A stretch of 64,000 nucleotides of DNA from Streptococcus anginosus subsp. whileyi MAS624 (GTDB lineage Bacteria; Bacillota; Bacilli; Lactobacillales; Streptococcaceae): the NCBI RefSeq assembly GCF_000478925.1, contig NZ_AP013072.1, positions 2,046,001 to 2,110,000 on the forward strand, read 5' to 3'. This document shows positions 31,586 through 41,437 of the stretch, piece after piece; positions within the stretch are counted from its first letter, which is position 1, and each line of letters opens with the position of its first letter. A model generated the notes under the pieces. That model was given only the letters and a program-made list of their open reading frames with translations. It made no database searches and was not told the origin of the DNA. A program made the position numbers and the translations under genes.

Positions 31586-32435
31586 TTTTGACCTCTTTCT
31601 GTAGTTTAGACTGCAATGATAGAGCAATATTTTTCAACTGCCTATTATTTTCCAACTCAAATAGAACAATTGATCTTTTGCAAGTTGTCAACGCTTCTTC
31701 CATTAAGCCCTGAGCTTTAAAAATATTGGCTTGCATCAATAACAATTCCCCCAAGAGATAAAGCGATTTATGCTCTAGGACACTTTCGATAGCAATTGTA
31801 TTATAATAAAGCGCCTTTTCGATATCGTTCAAGCAAAAATAGCACCTAGATATGCTAATCAGAAAGCTCCATTCATATTCTAATTGATTCAACAATTTAT
31901 AATTTGGGAGAATTTCTAAAAAGTAAGACATGGACTGTTCATAGTCTTCTTCTCCCATATAGATATTGCCCAAACTATTTAACACTCTTAAGTGCAATTC
32001 AGGATATTCCTTAGAAGATTCTGCTAAAACTTCTAATTCCTTTTTAGATTTTTCAAAATTTGAAAAATGATGATAGTCTAAAATAGCTTTATACCAATCC
32101 ACATATAGTAGTTCTTTTGGGGTGAAGTTTTCAACTGGAAAGTTTGAAACAATATAAAGCAGTGTCTGATGATCTCGCTTATAAAATAACTCTTGAATTT
32201 CTTTTGAATAAACATCATGATTAGTTGAATGAATCGCAAAAATTTCTTCCACTTGTTTCATATCAATTTCTAATTTTTTGATTAAACCAAAGAAAATATC
32301 GGTAGAGGGAACCATTTCACCTCTTTCAATACGACTGATAATTCCCTGTGCACAAATCCCTTGTGCCAGCTCTTTTTGAGACATTCCGCGTCTCTTCCGA
32401 TAACGTTTGATTAAATCTGCGATTTCCTTTTTCAT
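31575..32435 (-). CDS. PlcR-like HTH/TPR transcriptional regulator
   Basis: 286 residues, nearly the length of PlcR (285). An XRE-type HTH lies at residues 7-62 (RRGMSQKELAQGICAQGIISRIERGEMVPS), followed by a helical repeat region to the end with TPR-like pairs (LHLRVLNSLGNIYMGEEDYEQSMSYF; WSFLISISRCYFCLNDIEKALYY). In the RRNPP superfamily such repeats bind small re-imported peptides. It is the last large gene of an ABC-transporter operon and overlaps the peptide gene. Family firm; the signal is inferred. Confidence 0.82.
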   Translation of the reverse strand: MKKEIADLIKRYRKRRGMSQKELAQGICAQGIISRIERGEMVPSTDIFFGLIKKLEIDMKQVEEIFAIHSTNHDVYSKEIQELFYKRDHQTLLYIVSNFPVENFTPKELLYVDWYKAILDYHHFSNFEKSKKELEVLAESSKEYPELHLRVLNSLGNIYMGEEDYEQSMSYFLEILPNYKLLNQLEYEWSFLISISRCYFCLNDIEKALYYNTIAIESVLEHKSLYLLGELLLMQANIFKAQGLMEEALTTCKRSIVLFELENNRQLKNIALSLQSKLQKEVKNED

Positions 32436-32465
32436 TCTACCAATCCTTTTATTCTGCTCTCTATA

Positions 32466-33086
32466 TTATACCACCTTCCCCTCTTGAATGCGATAAACTA
32501 CATCACAAAGATTATCAATATCAGAAGCTAAATGGGAAGATAATACGACCAACCCTTTCTGTTTTTGCTTCAAAATCAAGTCTTGTGTGACAGCTACACT
32601 TTTTTCATCAAGAGCATTCATTGGCTCATCTAAAATTAAGATTTCAGGAGAATCTATAAATGCTTGTATTAACGCCATTTTTTTCTTAGTACCAAGTGAT
32701 AAATTTTTATAAGCAGTATGTGTGAATTTTTCTAAACCATACAAAGAAATCCAATAAGATAAATCAATTTCTTTCTTATGGCGGCATAATTGTTTAACTA
32801 ATTCTAAGTTTTCCAACAATGATAAATGGGAAATAAACTCTGGATTTTCGATCAAAACCCCAGCTCTTTCAATATAGTTTTTTCGCTTACGAATTTGGAT
32901 ATTATCCTGATAAACAGTACCTTTATCCAATTTTATATAACCAGCTAAAGCTTTTAAAATCAAGGTTTTACCTGAACCATTGATTCCCACTAAGCCATAA
33001 ATATGATGATTTTCAAATGTCAAATGAATATCATTTAGAACAACATTTCCTTTATAGGTTTTAAAACCATGTTCAATTTTTAACAT
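32466..33086 (-). CDS. ABC transporter ATP-binding protein
   Basis: 206 residues: Walker A GINGSGKT near residue 37, a signature-like LSLGTKKKMAL near residue 127, Walker B ILILDEPMNALD, and the switch histidine in LSSHLASD. Short, single-domain ATPases of this form power bacteriocin immunity or peptide-export ABC systems. Its start overlaps the end of the preceding permease gene by 14 nt. Confidence 0.9.
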   Translation of the reverse strand: MLKIEHGFKTYKGNVVLNDIHLTFENHHIYGLVGINGSGKTLILKALAGYIKLDKGTVYQDNIQIRKRKNYIERAGVLIENPEFISHLSLLENLELVKQLCRHKKEIDLSYWISLYGLEKFTHTAYKNLSLGTKKKMALIQAFIDSPEILILDEPMNALDEKSVAVTQDLILKQKQKGLVVLSSHLASDIDNLCDVVYRIQEGKVV

Positions 33087-33705
33087 GCTGTCTCTCCCTC
33101 CAATACGATTCTAATAAAAATAAAGCTACTATGATAAACACAAACCACCCTATATAGGTCATCAATAGATATCGCACTAAAATTTCCCCTGCAAGAGCCA
33201 TAATGACAATAACAGATGAGGAGCTATAGAGTTCAATCATTGAAAAACATAGCCAATCAACCACAAACCAAGACACTAAGAGATACAAAACTTCTGCTAG
33301 ATTCCAAGAAAGACTTGGTAAGGTTAATGCTACTCCTACAATGCACACAGCTTGTACGATAAACTCTACTAGATAGTGCGGTAAAACGACTTTTCCTATT
33401 TTATATTTATAGTCCATGCTATTTTTTGAATGAAAACGAACTAATTCCCTACCTCCATTTGATAAATCTGACAGTAAAAGAAAGGTCATGAAAAAGCTAG
33501 TAAAAGATAAGCCTAAAATCATAATTACTCTTAAAAAATTGAAATTTTCTTGTGGGAAGACAGGAAAAGGATATAGGATTTGGTAAGTGAGTAGCTGCTT
33601 CAAATCTGTTAGATGGCGATCATTAAACTTGGTCATTAACAGATAAATCATGACACAAGTAAGAACACTTTTACTAATGAAAACAAATCTTTTAATCCAC
33701 CTCAT
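33073..33705 (-). CDS. ABC transporter membrane subunit (second permease)
   Basis: 210 residues with about six hydrophobic helices and little conserved sequence. It overlaps the genes on both sides by 14 nt, so all three transporter genes are coupled. I do not recognise the family beyond an ABC-2-like layout; assignment rests on the operon with the ATPase. Confidence 0.65.
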   Translation of the reverse strand: MRWIKRFVFISKSVLTCVMIYLLMTKFNDRHLTDLKQLLTYQILYPFPVFPQENFNFLRVIMILGLSFTSFFMTFLLLSDLSNGGRELVRFHSKNSMDYKYKIGKVVLPHYLVEFIVQAVCIVGVALTLPSLSWNLAEVLYLLVSWFVVDWLCFSMIELYSSSSVIVIMALAGEILVRYLLMTYIGWFVFIIVALFLLESYWRERQHVKN

Positions 33706-34483
33706 AAGATTTTCTCACTTTTAAGACTCCATACATAAGCAAAAACGGAAGGTAGGTCAGCGCTACTTGCCACAGTGAAACACCTCCGTAAGCCGTAATC
33801 ATAAGATTCGACATTGGTACCAGATAAACTGGTAAAAAGCTGTATAAAATTGGTGCTAAGCCCCACAATAGGAATAAATATAAAAGGGCTGCTTTTGGGA
33901 AACTAACATAATAATCAACAAGATAGCAGGCAAAGAGTGTTTGAACAAAGAGAGCGCTTGCTTTTATCAAAAAATAATAAAGCAAATAAGCCCATGTACC
34001 GCGCGCAAAAATCCTTAATATAGAATGAGGATTAAAATACATTTCTAATTGAGGATATTCCATCCTGTTTATCACTAGAGCAATACCAATGATTACTAGC
34101 AATAGTATGGTAAATAACCCAACAATCAATCCTCCCATTTGACATTTTAAAGAAAAAAGCCTACGATCATAATCCCTCTGCTTCCCAATTACATACTTCA
34201 GATGACGGGTTTTAACAAAATGATAAATAAAAACAGCAAAGACGATAAGAATAGGAAATATGAAAGATTGGAAAAAATTATACTCAAATAAACTACCCTG
34301 GATAGATAACATTGTTCGTAAATATTGTTGCTTGATAGCCGCTCCATCTAGTTTAGCCAAGTCTGGAGCTTTGGGATCAAAAAACAAAATATGTTCGATG
34401 GCAGCATGATAAATCATCCCTAAAAATAAAATGGGAATCAGGAACATTGAGCGTCGAAAAGGGAATAACTTATATTTGACCAT
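33692..34483 (-). CDS. ABC transporter membrane subunit (first permease)
   Basis: 263 residues with six hydrophobic segments and a large extracytoplasmic loop after the first (about 30-75), an arrangement seen in permeases of bacteriocin-associated ABC systems. AGGAG lies before the ATG at 34483. It is the first transporter gene of the operon, 60 nt downstream of the DUF2712-like gene on the same strand. Confidence 0.65.
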   Translation of the reverse strand: MVKYKLFPFRRSMFLIPILFLGMIYHAAIEHILFFDPKAPDLAKLDGAAIKQQYLRTMLSIQGSLFEYNFFQSFIFPILIVFAVFIYHFVKTRHLKYVIGKQRDYDRRLFSLKCQMGGLIVGLFTILLLVIIGIALVINRMEYPQLEMYFNPHSILRIFARGTWAYLLYYFLIKASALFVQTLFACYLVDYYVSFPKAALLYLFLLWGLAPILYSFLPVYLVPMSNLMITAYGGVSLWQVALTYLPFLLMYGVLKVRKSYEVD

Positions 34484-34543
34484 TTTAGTCTCCTTTTAAA
34501 AAACGAGGAAGAAACTATTTCGTAAAAATACTATACTATCCGA

Positions 34544-34933
34544 TTAGTGTGAGTCTGGAGACCAGCTTCCATCAATAAAGAAAGAGCCATCCCAAAAATT
34601 TTCACGAGCTAAATTCAAGTTGTAAATATAACCAGCTTGCGCATTATTTGTATAAACTCCACGTTGCCCTGTCCAAGTAAGGTCAACATCACTCCGACGT
34701 GCTCCGTTTGAATTTGCCAAATAGTGTTTTACACGAATTTGTGGACTTTTTGAATCTAAATTCACAACATAGTAACTACTATTCATCTTCTGCAAGTAAG
34801 AGGTTCCTGCAAAGGCAGGAGTAATCCGAAAGCGGGAAAGTTGACCTATTTGTCTGCCTCTTGCACCAACCAAACCTGCTGTCAAAAGAAGAGTAGCTAG
34901 TACAGCTATAAATCCTAATTTACTTTTTGTCAT
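34544..34933 (-). CDS. Secreted DUF2712-like protein
   Basis: 129 residues from the ATG at 34933, chosen because GAGGT lies 6 nt upstream. A signal peptide (MTKSKLGFIAVLATLLLTAGLVGA) is followed by about 105 mature residues with no cysteine, rich in aromatic, Asn and Ser residues. It ends SFFIDGSWSPDSH, the terminal pattern I associate with DUF2712 proteins found beside lactococcin-972-like transporter loci. Possible roles are a bacteriocin-like effector or an exported partner of the ABC system downstream. The family call is tentative. Confidence 0.6.
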   Translation of the reverse strand: MTKSKLGFIAVLATLLLTAGLVGARGRQIGQLSRFRITPAFAGTSYLQKMNSSYYVVNLDSKSPQIRVKHYLANSNGARRSDVDLTWTGQRGVYTNNAQAGYIYNLNLARENFWDGSFFIDGSWSPDSH

Positions 34934-34976
34934 ATTATACCTCATTTCTAAAATAGTTGCTTCCTCTCTACAAAAT

Positions 34977-35005
34977 AATATAGCACATAGAGAAAACGCT
35001 GTCAA
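34977..35005 (-). promoter_or_regulatory. Strong promoter of the DUF2712/ABC/regulator locus
   Basis: On the minus strand: TTGACA (35005-35000), a 17-nt spacer and TATATT (34982-34977). This near-consensus promoter lies 44 nt upstream of the secreted-protein start. Confidence 0.8.
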
Positions 35006-35037
35006 TCTTTTTTAGATATTTTTATCACAAAAAGATT
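35004..35037. promoter_or_regulatory. Inverted repeat upstream of the -35 box, candidate operator
   Basis: AATCTTTTT (35004-35012) and AAAAAGATT (35029-35037) form a 9-bp inverted repeat abutting the -35 box. It could bind the PlcR-like regulator encoded at the operon's end. It differs from the Bacillus PlcR box. Confidence 0.45.
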
Positions 35038-35049
35038 TTTGTCAAAATA

Positions 35050-35076
35050 CCCCTCCTAGTTCATTACTAAGAGGGG
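35050..35076 (-). terminator. Terminator after the GDPD gene
   Basis: CCCCTCCTAGT and ACTAAGAGGGG form an 11-bp stem with one mismatch and a 5-nt loop. The minus strand continues TATTTTG. It lies 7 nt past the stop at 35083. Confidence 0.75.
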
Positions 35077-35082
35077 CTTGTC

Positions 35083-36837
35083 TTATGTAAAATTAAAAAA
35101 GTCAAAAGCTTGATTGATTAGCAAGTCGGCGTATTTAGGATTATTTTGCAATTCTTTAATAGCTGTTTGTACTAACTGCACATCATCAGTGATAATGCCA
35201 TCTACACCTAAACGCAACGATTTTGAAATAGCATTTTCATCATTGACCGTCCAATCATACAGTTTCTTATCCGTTTGCCACAGCTTGAAAATAAAATTAT
35301 CATCAAGTGTGGAGTACTCCATTGTATAGCCACTTGCCTTAGTACGTGGGAAAATGGTATTGTAAGGGAGAATGAAAAAAGTTGGAATGCTGGCATCATA
35401 TTTAACTACTTTATTGATGACTTTATAATCCAGTGAATGCATTTGGTGGCCATATTGTTTAATGGTGTTCCCATATTTATTCAGAAAGCGCTCCATCATA
35501 TCAGGCGAATCTTTCTTACTGGTTTTTATTTCAATCAGCAAACGTTGACCCAATTCATTAGCACGTTTTAAATAAGCATCAAAACTCGAAATCTTTGTAC
35601 GATAGCCATTTTCAGTAACATCCAAAGCTGTTAATTCTGTCAACGTCAAATCTTGTGGCTTCGCGTTAACTCCAGTCAAGGCAGATAAATTCGCATCATG
35701 CATCATGACAAATTGTCCATCCTTTGTTTCTTGAACGTCCATTTCAATATAGTCTGGCTTTAATAAGGCTGTCTTCTCTAACGATTGAATCGTATTTTGG
35801 ACACCGTTTGCCTGTGAAACACCACGATGCGAAATCACAGCAGGATTGTTGCTCAACGGAATCTGAAGATAGCTATAACCCTCAGCTGCAAATGCTAAAA
35901 AAGCAATCGACATAACAACCCAACGATAGAGTCGATCTAACTTCCTGCGTGCACTGTGACAAAGTCTTTTCTCTGTCAAAAAAGCTACAAATTTAACTAA
36001 AAAATAGGTCAACATCAAATAGTGAGTCGTTTTCATCAGCACATAATTGACAACTCCGGTTATAAGCGCAGTTTGATTGGACTGACCGTCCGTATAAGTT
36101 TGAAGGCACAATAATGGAATCGTTATGGCAAAAAAGAGTAGAAAACTCTTGGTAACAATCCAAAATAAGTGCCAAGAATAGAACAGCAAACGCTTATGTG
36201 TTTTTTCCAAACTAAATCGAACCGCTTCTCTGACAGAGACATTTTCAATCAGAATTTTTGGCAACGCAAACATCAAACGGACAGCAATCAACAGCATCAG
36301 CAATACTAGTAAAGCAAGTCCAATTCCAGCTAAAAAGTAAGTATCTCGTAAATAAGACACGATAAAATTCGGAATTAAAATTTTATTTAAATAATAAATT
36401 TTCAAGATTTTCCGAATGAACGGAAAAAGCAAACCAATGTACAATAAAACAAATGCAACTTTGCTGGGACGAACTTGTTTTAAAAGTGAAAAACCATCAG
36501 AGACTGTTTTTTTAGTGAATGCAAAAAGTGTACTTCCCTGCTGAGTCAGCAAATTATGAGCACCTAAAAAGAGCAAACCAACCTGAAAATAAGCGACTAG
36601 CAGGTTCACTAGAAATAATACAATAAATGCTAGAGTTAGCAACAGATTGCTGGATAGTACCGCTAAGACATTATTGTACGATAAAAATTGATAACCTGTC
36701 AGCTTCAGCAAAGAATCTGCAGCCCAGGAATTAAAAGGTAACCAGAGATACTCCATTACCATAAAAATGATAAAAAATAAAAATAAAATTTTATCAAGAT
36801 TGTAATACAGCTTATGAAAGTCTAAACGTTGTTTCAT
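35083..36837 (-). CDS. Membrane-anchored glycerophosphodiester phosphodiesterase
   Basis: About 584 residues. The N-terminal half (to about 330) has seven or eight membrane helices of the GPDPase_memb type. The C-terminal GDPD barrel begins ISHRGVSQANGVQNT near residue 340, continues with the metal-binding IEMDVQETKDGQFVMMHD, and includes LLIEIKT. It hydrolyses glycerophosphodiesters at the membrane and may act on lipid head groups or lipoteichoic acid parts. Start: the second of two ATGs, with AAGGAG 4 nt upstream, overlapping the ydcF stop by 1 nt. Confidence 0.87.
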   Translation of the reverse strand: MKQRLDFHKLYYNLDKILFLFFIIFMVMEYLWLPFNSWAADSLLKLTGYQFLSYNNVLAVLSSNLLLTLAFIVLFLVNLLVAYFQVGLLFLGAHNLLTQQGSTLFAFTKKTVSDGFSLLKQVRPSKVAFVLLYIGLLFPFIRKILKIYYLNKILIPNFIVSYLRDTYFLAGIGLALLVLLMLLIAVRLMFALPKILIENVSVREAVRFSLEKTHKRLLFYSWHLFWIVTKSFLLFFAITIPLLCLQTYTDGQSNQTALITGVVNYVLMKTTHYLMLTYFLVKFVAFLTEKRLCHSARRKLDRLYRWVVMSIAFLAFAAEGYSYLQIPLSNNPAVISHRGVSQANGVQNTIQSLEKTALLKPDYIEMDVQETKDGQFVMMHDANLSALTGVNAKPQDLTLTELTALDVTENGYRTKISSFDAYLKRANELGQRLLIEIKTSKKDSPDMMERFLNKYGNTIKQYGHQMHSLDYKVINKVVKYDASIPTFFILPYNTIFPRTKASGYTMEYSTLDDNFIFKLWQTDKKLYDWTVNDENAISKSLRLGVDGIITDDVQLVQTAIKELQNNPKYADLLINQAFDFFNFT

Positions 36838-37661
36838 CATTCTCCTTTATCTATCTCATCAGTAGAAGCATAGAGAGGATTTGCTATGCGAATCAAATCT
36901 CCATAACTTTTCTTTAATGTTTCAAAAGCAGTTCTAACCTCTATAGGAATTTCTACGTGCGAAATATAGCCTCTTCCCCTTGGTCCATATCCCGATTCAT
37001 CATCTGACAAACGATGAATTTCTCCCATCAACAGACTGATATAATGCTCTATTTCCCACATACCGTAAATCGACTGTTTAAATTCAAGCTTCTGATTCTT
37101 TACGGTTACATCAGCCTGATAAGTAGCAAAATTGATGATACATGTATCTGAAGAAAGATAGTTCCTGATTCCTGCTTCCATACGCGCCTGCATTGTCGCA
37201 TCTTGACTAAGAATGATAGAATGAAAATCAATCTTTTCTCTTTTCAGCAAATCCAACAAATAAGTGATGTTGTTCCCACAATTAGTCGAGTGAGATTCCA
37301 AGTAATCAGCCGTTAAATTATACCTTTCTTTCAAATAAGCATTAAAAATTTCTGCCTCCGAAAAAGTTTGTGTTTCTATTTTCGGATATTTCTTTGCGAT
37401 CACTTGCCGAAGAGTCTCCGTCGTATGTCCTGCCCCACCGACAATAATATAAGTCTTTGCTACTCCCTCTAACATAGCCTGCGCCAAAACGTCTCCACCA
37501 GCCAAAATACTTCCGCCAAACAGAACCATGACATCAACTTGTTTCAAGTGATATTTCTTTTTCAACGCTAACTGTGTTAATTCTGGCAAATCGCGTTTTC
37601 CACAAAAAGAGCCAAGGATATTGATATTGTTTGCTAGTTCTTCCTTTACCATACTTTTCAT
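36837..37661 (-). CDS. ydcF: YdcF family protein (DUF218)
   Basis: About 274 residues of the YdcF/SanA/ElyC family. VMVLFGGSILAGGDVLA and IIVGGAGHTTETLRQ form the nucleotide-like fold core, STNCGNNITYLL is a family block, and GYGPRGRGYISHVEIPIEV near the C-terminus matches E. coli YdcF closely. Biochemical role unknown; E. coli YdcF binds S-adenosylmethionine in vitro. The longer frame to 37688 starts with TTG inside the rocS terminator, so I start at the ATG at 37661; no clear ribosome site marks any candidate. Confidence 0.8.
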   Translation of the reverse strand: MKSMVKEELANNINILGSFCGKRDLPELTQLALKKKYHLKQVDVMVLFGGSILAGGDVLAQAMLEGVAKTYIIVGGAGHTTETLRQVIAKKYPKIETQTFSEAEIFNAYLKERYNLTADYLESHSTNCGNNITYLLDLLKREKIDFHSIILSQDATMQARMEAGIRNYLSSDTCIINFATYQADVTVKNQKLEFKQSIYGMWEIEHYISLLMGEIHRLSDDESGYGPRGRGYISHVEIPIEVRTAFETLKKSYGDLIRIANPLYASTDEIDKGE

Positions 37662-37666
37662 TCTAT

Positions 37667-37696
37667 AAAAAAATCCCAGTTTCTTCAACCGAGATT
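37667..37696 (-). terminator. rocS terminator
   Basis: On the minus strand AATCTCGGTT pairs with AACTGGGATT (two mismatches or G-T pairs) around GAAG and is followed by TTTTTTT, directly after the rocS stop. Confidence 0.75.
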
Positions 37697-37700
37697 CTCA

Positions 37701-38195
37701 TTATCTTCCAAATAATCTTGCAAAGAAGCCCTTTTGTTCTTGTGCTTGTACTTTTTCCTTAGCTTCGTCTAATTCTAATAGCAACGTTTCACGTTCATTC
37801 ATGGCCTTTGCAGTCAGTTGTTGCTGTTGATCTAATTGCTTATCTTTTTCAGCGATTTGAACATCTTTCACACGCAACTGCTCATCTTTTTTAGCCAATT
37901 GAACATCTTTTGCTCTTAGCTGATCATACAAGCGCACGATTTCAGCATTTTTCTCATCTACTAAAATTTCCATGAGTTCACGCTGTTTCACGTCCTCGCT
38001 GACTGGTTCATCTTCAAAAATCGTCTTTTTGTAGATTTCCTCCAGTTTTATCAAACCGCTACGCGTCACAACAGTGACCCCTTTTTCATTTTTGTCAGTA
38101 TCTTCGGGTGCAAGAGTTTTAACTCGATTGTTCATTGCCTGACGGCTAATTCCTAAAATTTCGGCTAACTCGCTGACTGTTTTTTCAATTGCCAT
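37701..38195 (-). CDS. rocS: Chromosome segregation protein RocS
   Basis: 164 residues: an N-terminal winged HTH (KTVSELAEILGISRQAMNNRVKTL), a long coiled coil (about 70-150) with the heptad-like repeats VQLAKKDEQLRVKDVQIAEK, and a C-terminal amphipathic helix, GFFARLFGR. In pneumococcus RocS links the chromosome to the membrane through this helix and works with ParB and the capsule kinase system. The same three parts in the same order make the call strong. Older name: DUF536 protein. Confidence 0.88.
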   Translation of the reverse strand: MAIEKTVSELAEILGISRQAMNNRVKTLAPEDTDKNEKGVTVVTRSGLIKLEEIYKKTIFEDEPVSEDVKQRELMEILVDEKNAEIVRLYDQLRAKDVQLAKKDEQLRVKDVQIAEKDKQLDQQQQLTAKAMNERETLLLELDEAKEKVQAQEQKGFFARLFGR

Positions 38196-38315
38196 AATTT
38201 CCTCTGAAACATTTCTAGATATAGATACCTAAATCTTATCATATCAAGGCTTAACTGTCAAATTTGCTCTGAATTTTAGGGAATTTCGCCGCATTTATGA
38301 TACAATGAAATTTAA

Positions 38316-39548
<1,233 letters not shown>

Positions 39549-39703
39549 TTTCGACAGAGCGTCTGACAAATTTTTGATAATTGACCTATGTTCCATTCCA
39601 AGTAATGAGAATTAGCGGTATTCTGTAAATGACTCATTTGGATGACCTCCTGTTGATTTTGTCACTTACAGTACAGTCCAAATGGGTTTTTATGGTATTT
39701 TGA

Positions 39704-39808
39704 AGTGAACTAGCACCACGGGTAAAATTTATAGAATCAAAACGCTATCGCGAGAGTAAACACATCAAAGACGTGACCATCATTGACCAAGAAATGGATA
39801 CAGACTAA
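39704..39808 (+). pseudogene. 3' tail of a lost mobile-element gene
   Basis: An open frame of 35 codons with no start, reading SELAPRVKFIESKRYRESKH then KDVTIIDQEM and ending in TAA 6 nt before the excisionase-like gene. Charged, coding-like composition and tight spacing suggest the C-terminus of a relaxase or replication gene deleted from an older element. DNA from 39549 to 39703 shows no gene. Confidence 0.45.
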
Positions 39809-39814
39809 CTGCCT

Positions 39815-40156
39815 ATGAAACCAACCACCCTACAAATTGACTTAAAAAATATTACGATACAACTACCACCCGATAAAATTATCGTTGACCGTTCCGAGTA
39901 TGAAGAACTCAAAAAAATCTCCTCAAAAGGGCGTTATCTAACGCTCTCTGAGGTTTTAGAACTTCTTTCCGTCTCTCGTCCATGGCTGCTCGAAAACGTG
40001 CTTTATAAACCTGAAATTCGGAAGCAAATTGACATTGATAAAAATAGCAATGGATTTGTGAAATACCCAGATAATCAAGGTGGACGCTATTACTTTCTGG
40101 CAAGCAAAACCAAAGAATTTTTTGAGGAACATTTTGCAAAAATTTTTGAATTATGA
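39815..40156 (+). CDS. Excisionase-like DNA-binding protein (DUF771 type)
   Basis: 113 residues. The centre holds a winged-helix block (YLTLSEVLELLSVSRPWL) followed by a conserved GGRYYFLASKTKEFFEEHF wing and tail. Such proteins sit next to phage and ICE integrases and direct excision. It lies 54 nt upstream of the integrase. Confidence 0.7.
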   Translation: MKPTTLQIDLKNITIQLPPDKIIVDRSEYEELKKISSKGRYLTLSEVLELLSVSRPWLLENVLYKPEIRKQIDIDKNSNGFVKYPDNQGGRYYFLASKTKEFFEEHFAKIFEL

Positions 40157-40209
40157 TAAGATAACCAAGATAAAACCTTGGTTATCGATTTCTTAGAAAA
40201 GAGGTAATC

Positions 40210-41352
40210 ATGTCACTATACATTACGCAACGCGGAGGGAAAAAAGGGAAGTGGTCTTATCGTATCACTGACAAAAAAGGAAACTATATTACATCAAAAT
40301 CAGGATTTAAAACCAAAAAAGAAGCTGAAATTGAAGGTTTGACCCAAGAAATTAAATTACATCAAGGAAAGGTCATTGATAAAAACATCAGTCTCTTTCA
40401 ATTGTGGGAAAAATGGTACCATTTAAAAATCATCCCACTGAATAAAATGGAATCTACACAAAACAAGCATCGCTTGCGTGGGAAGTTTATTCAAAAATAC
40501 TTTGGAGACTCACCTGCTGTATCCATCACATCAAGCCAATATCAAGCATTTATCAATAAATACGCTGAAACAAATTGTCGTGATAATGTCAGCCGCCTAA
40601 ATGCAGAGATACGAAGTGTCCTTATTTTTGCTAGGCAAGATAAGCTCAGTATAGATTTATTCACAGAAGGAGTTGTACTATCTGGCAGAGAATCACCAAA
40701 ATCTAAAAATGAAAGATATATCCATAGCTTAGAAGATTATAAAAAACTTTGTCAGTATCTAGAATATCTCCTCGATTATCAAGAATCCGTCATTCCATAC
40801 CTCTTATATATCCAACTGAAAACAGGTATGCGGTTTGGAGAAGTTCTTGGCTTAACTTGGGATTGTATCAATATTGAAAATAAGACCGTTAAAACATATA
40901 GACGCTATGATTGCACAAGAAAACGCTGGACAAAAGCTAAAACAGAAACTTCTATCCGTGACGTTCCGATTGATGATACTACAGTCTCTATTTTACAAAA
41001 GCTAAAGGCTGAACAAAGGTATGTTTTAAGAAGCCATCAAGTTTCTAATCCAGACAAATGTTTGTTCTTTGATAAACAATCTGGACTACCCACAAATTCA
41101 GCAGTCAATAAACAATTAAAGAAGATACTATCTGAATTGTCTATTACTCCTTCAAATATGACTAGTACTGGTTTAAGACATACTTACGCAAGCACACTTC
41201 TGGCAATGGATATAGACATCTGGGCAATCGCCAAGAATATGGGACATAAAGATATTCAGCAAATCAGTGAGACTTACGGGCATTTAATCAAAGAAAAAGC
41301 TATCCGTGAGGACAATAAAATCCGTGACTTTTTCCACGGTTTAAGCCAGTAA
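40210..41352 (+). CDS. Tyrosine recombinase/integrase of the older element
   Basis: 380 residues with the usual three parts: an AP2-like arm-binding N-terminus (GKWSYRITDKKGNYITSKSGF), a SAM-like core-binding domain, and the catalytic domain with R in KTGMRFGEVLGL (about 207), HxxR context in GLRHTYAS (about 322), H in MGHKDI and the nucleophile Y in SETYGHL (about 355). It is related to, but clearly different from, the integrase at 62500. The att copy 62 nt past its stop suggests both use the same tRNA-Leu site. It looks intact. Confidence 0.92.
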   Translation: MSLYITQRGGKKGKWSYRITDKKGNYITSKSGFKTKKEAEIEGLTQEIKLHQGKVIDKNISLFQLWEKWYHLKIIPLNKMESTQNKHRLRGKFIQKYFGDSPAVSITSSQYQAFINKYAETNCRDNVSRLNAEIRSVLIFARQDKLSIDLFTEGVVLSGRESPKSKNERYIHSLEDYKKLCQYLEYLLDYQESVIPYLLYIQLKTGMRFGEVLGLTWDCINIENKTVKTYRRYDCTRKRWTKAKTETSIRDVPIDDTTVSILQKLKAEQRYVLRSHQVSNPDKCLFFDKQSGLPTNSAVNKQLKKILSELSITPSNMTSTGLRHTYASTLLAMDIDIWAIAKNMGHKDIQQISETYGHLIKEKAIREDNKIRDFFHGLSQ

Positions 41353-41413
41353 AAACTATTTTGAACAAATTTTGAACAAAAATAAAAGAAACGCTGATTT
41401 ATCAACGCTTCTC

Positions 41414-41437
41414 AAACTTAAGCAATACCGGCGGCCG
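41414..41437. repeat. Left attachment repeat of the ICE (att)
   Basis: A 24-bp sequence, ending CAATACCGGCGGCCG, repeated exactly at 63723-63746. The right copy covers the last 12 nt of tRNA-Leu. This copy marks the junction between the older element and the ICE. Confidence 0.88.

Larger units (their letters stand above)
39704..41437 (+). mobile_element. Remnant of an older integrative element
   Basis: A gene tail, an excisionase-like gene and a tyrosine integrase, in the order normally found at the integrase end of a streptococcal ICE or prophage, running up to a copy of the tRNA-Leu att repeat at 41414-41437. No matching left att is visible between 39548 and 39704, so the left end seems deleted. 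Confidence 0.65.

Noticed and set aside
31575..32435. Regulator as a canonical Rgg or ComR
   Set aside because: Length and helix pattern fit PlcR about equally or better, and the peptide lacks the C-terminal WW of ComS or the usual SHP pattern.
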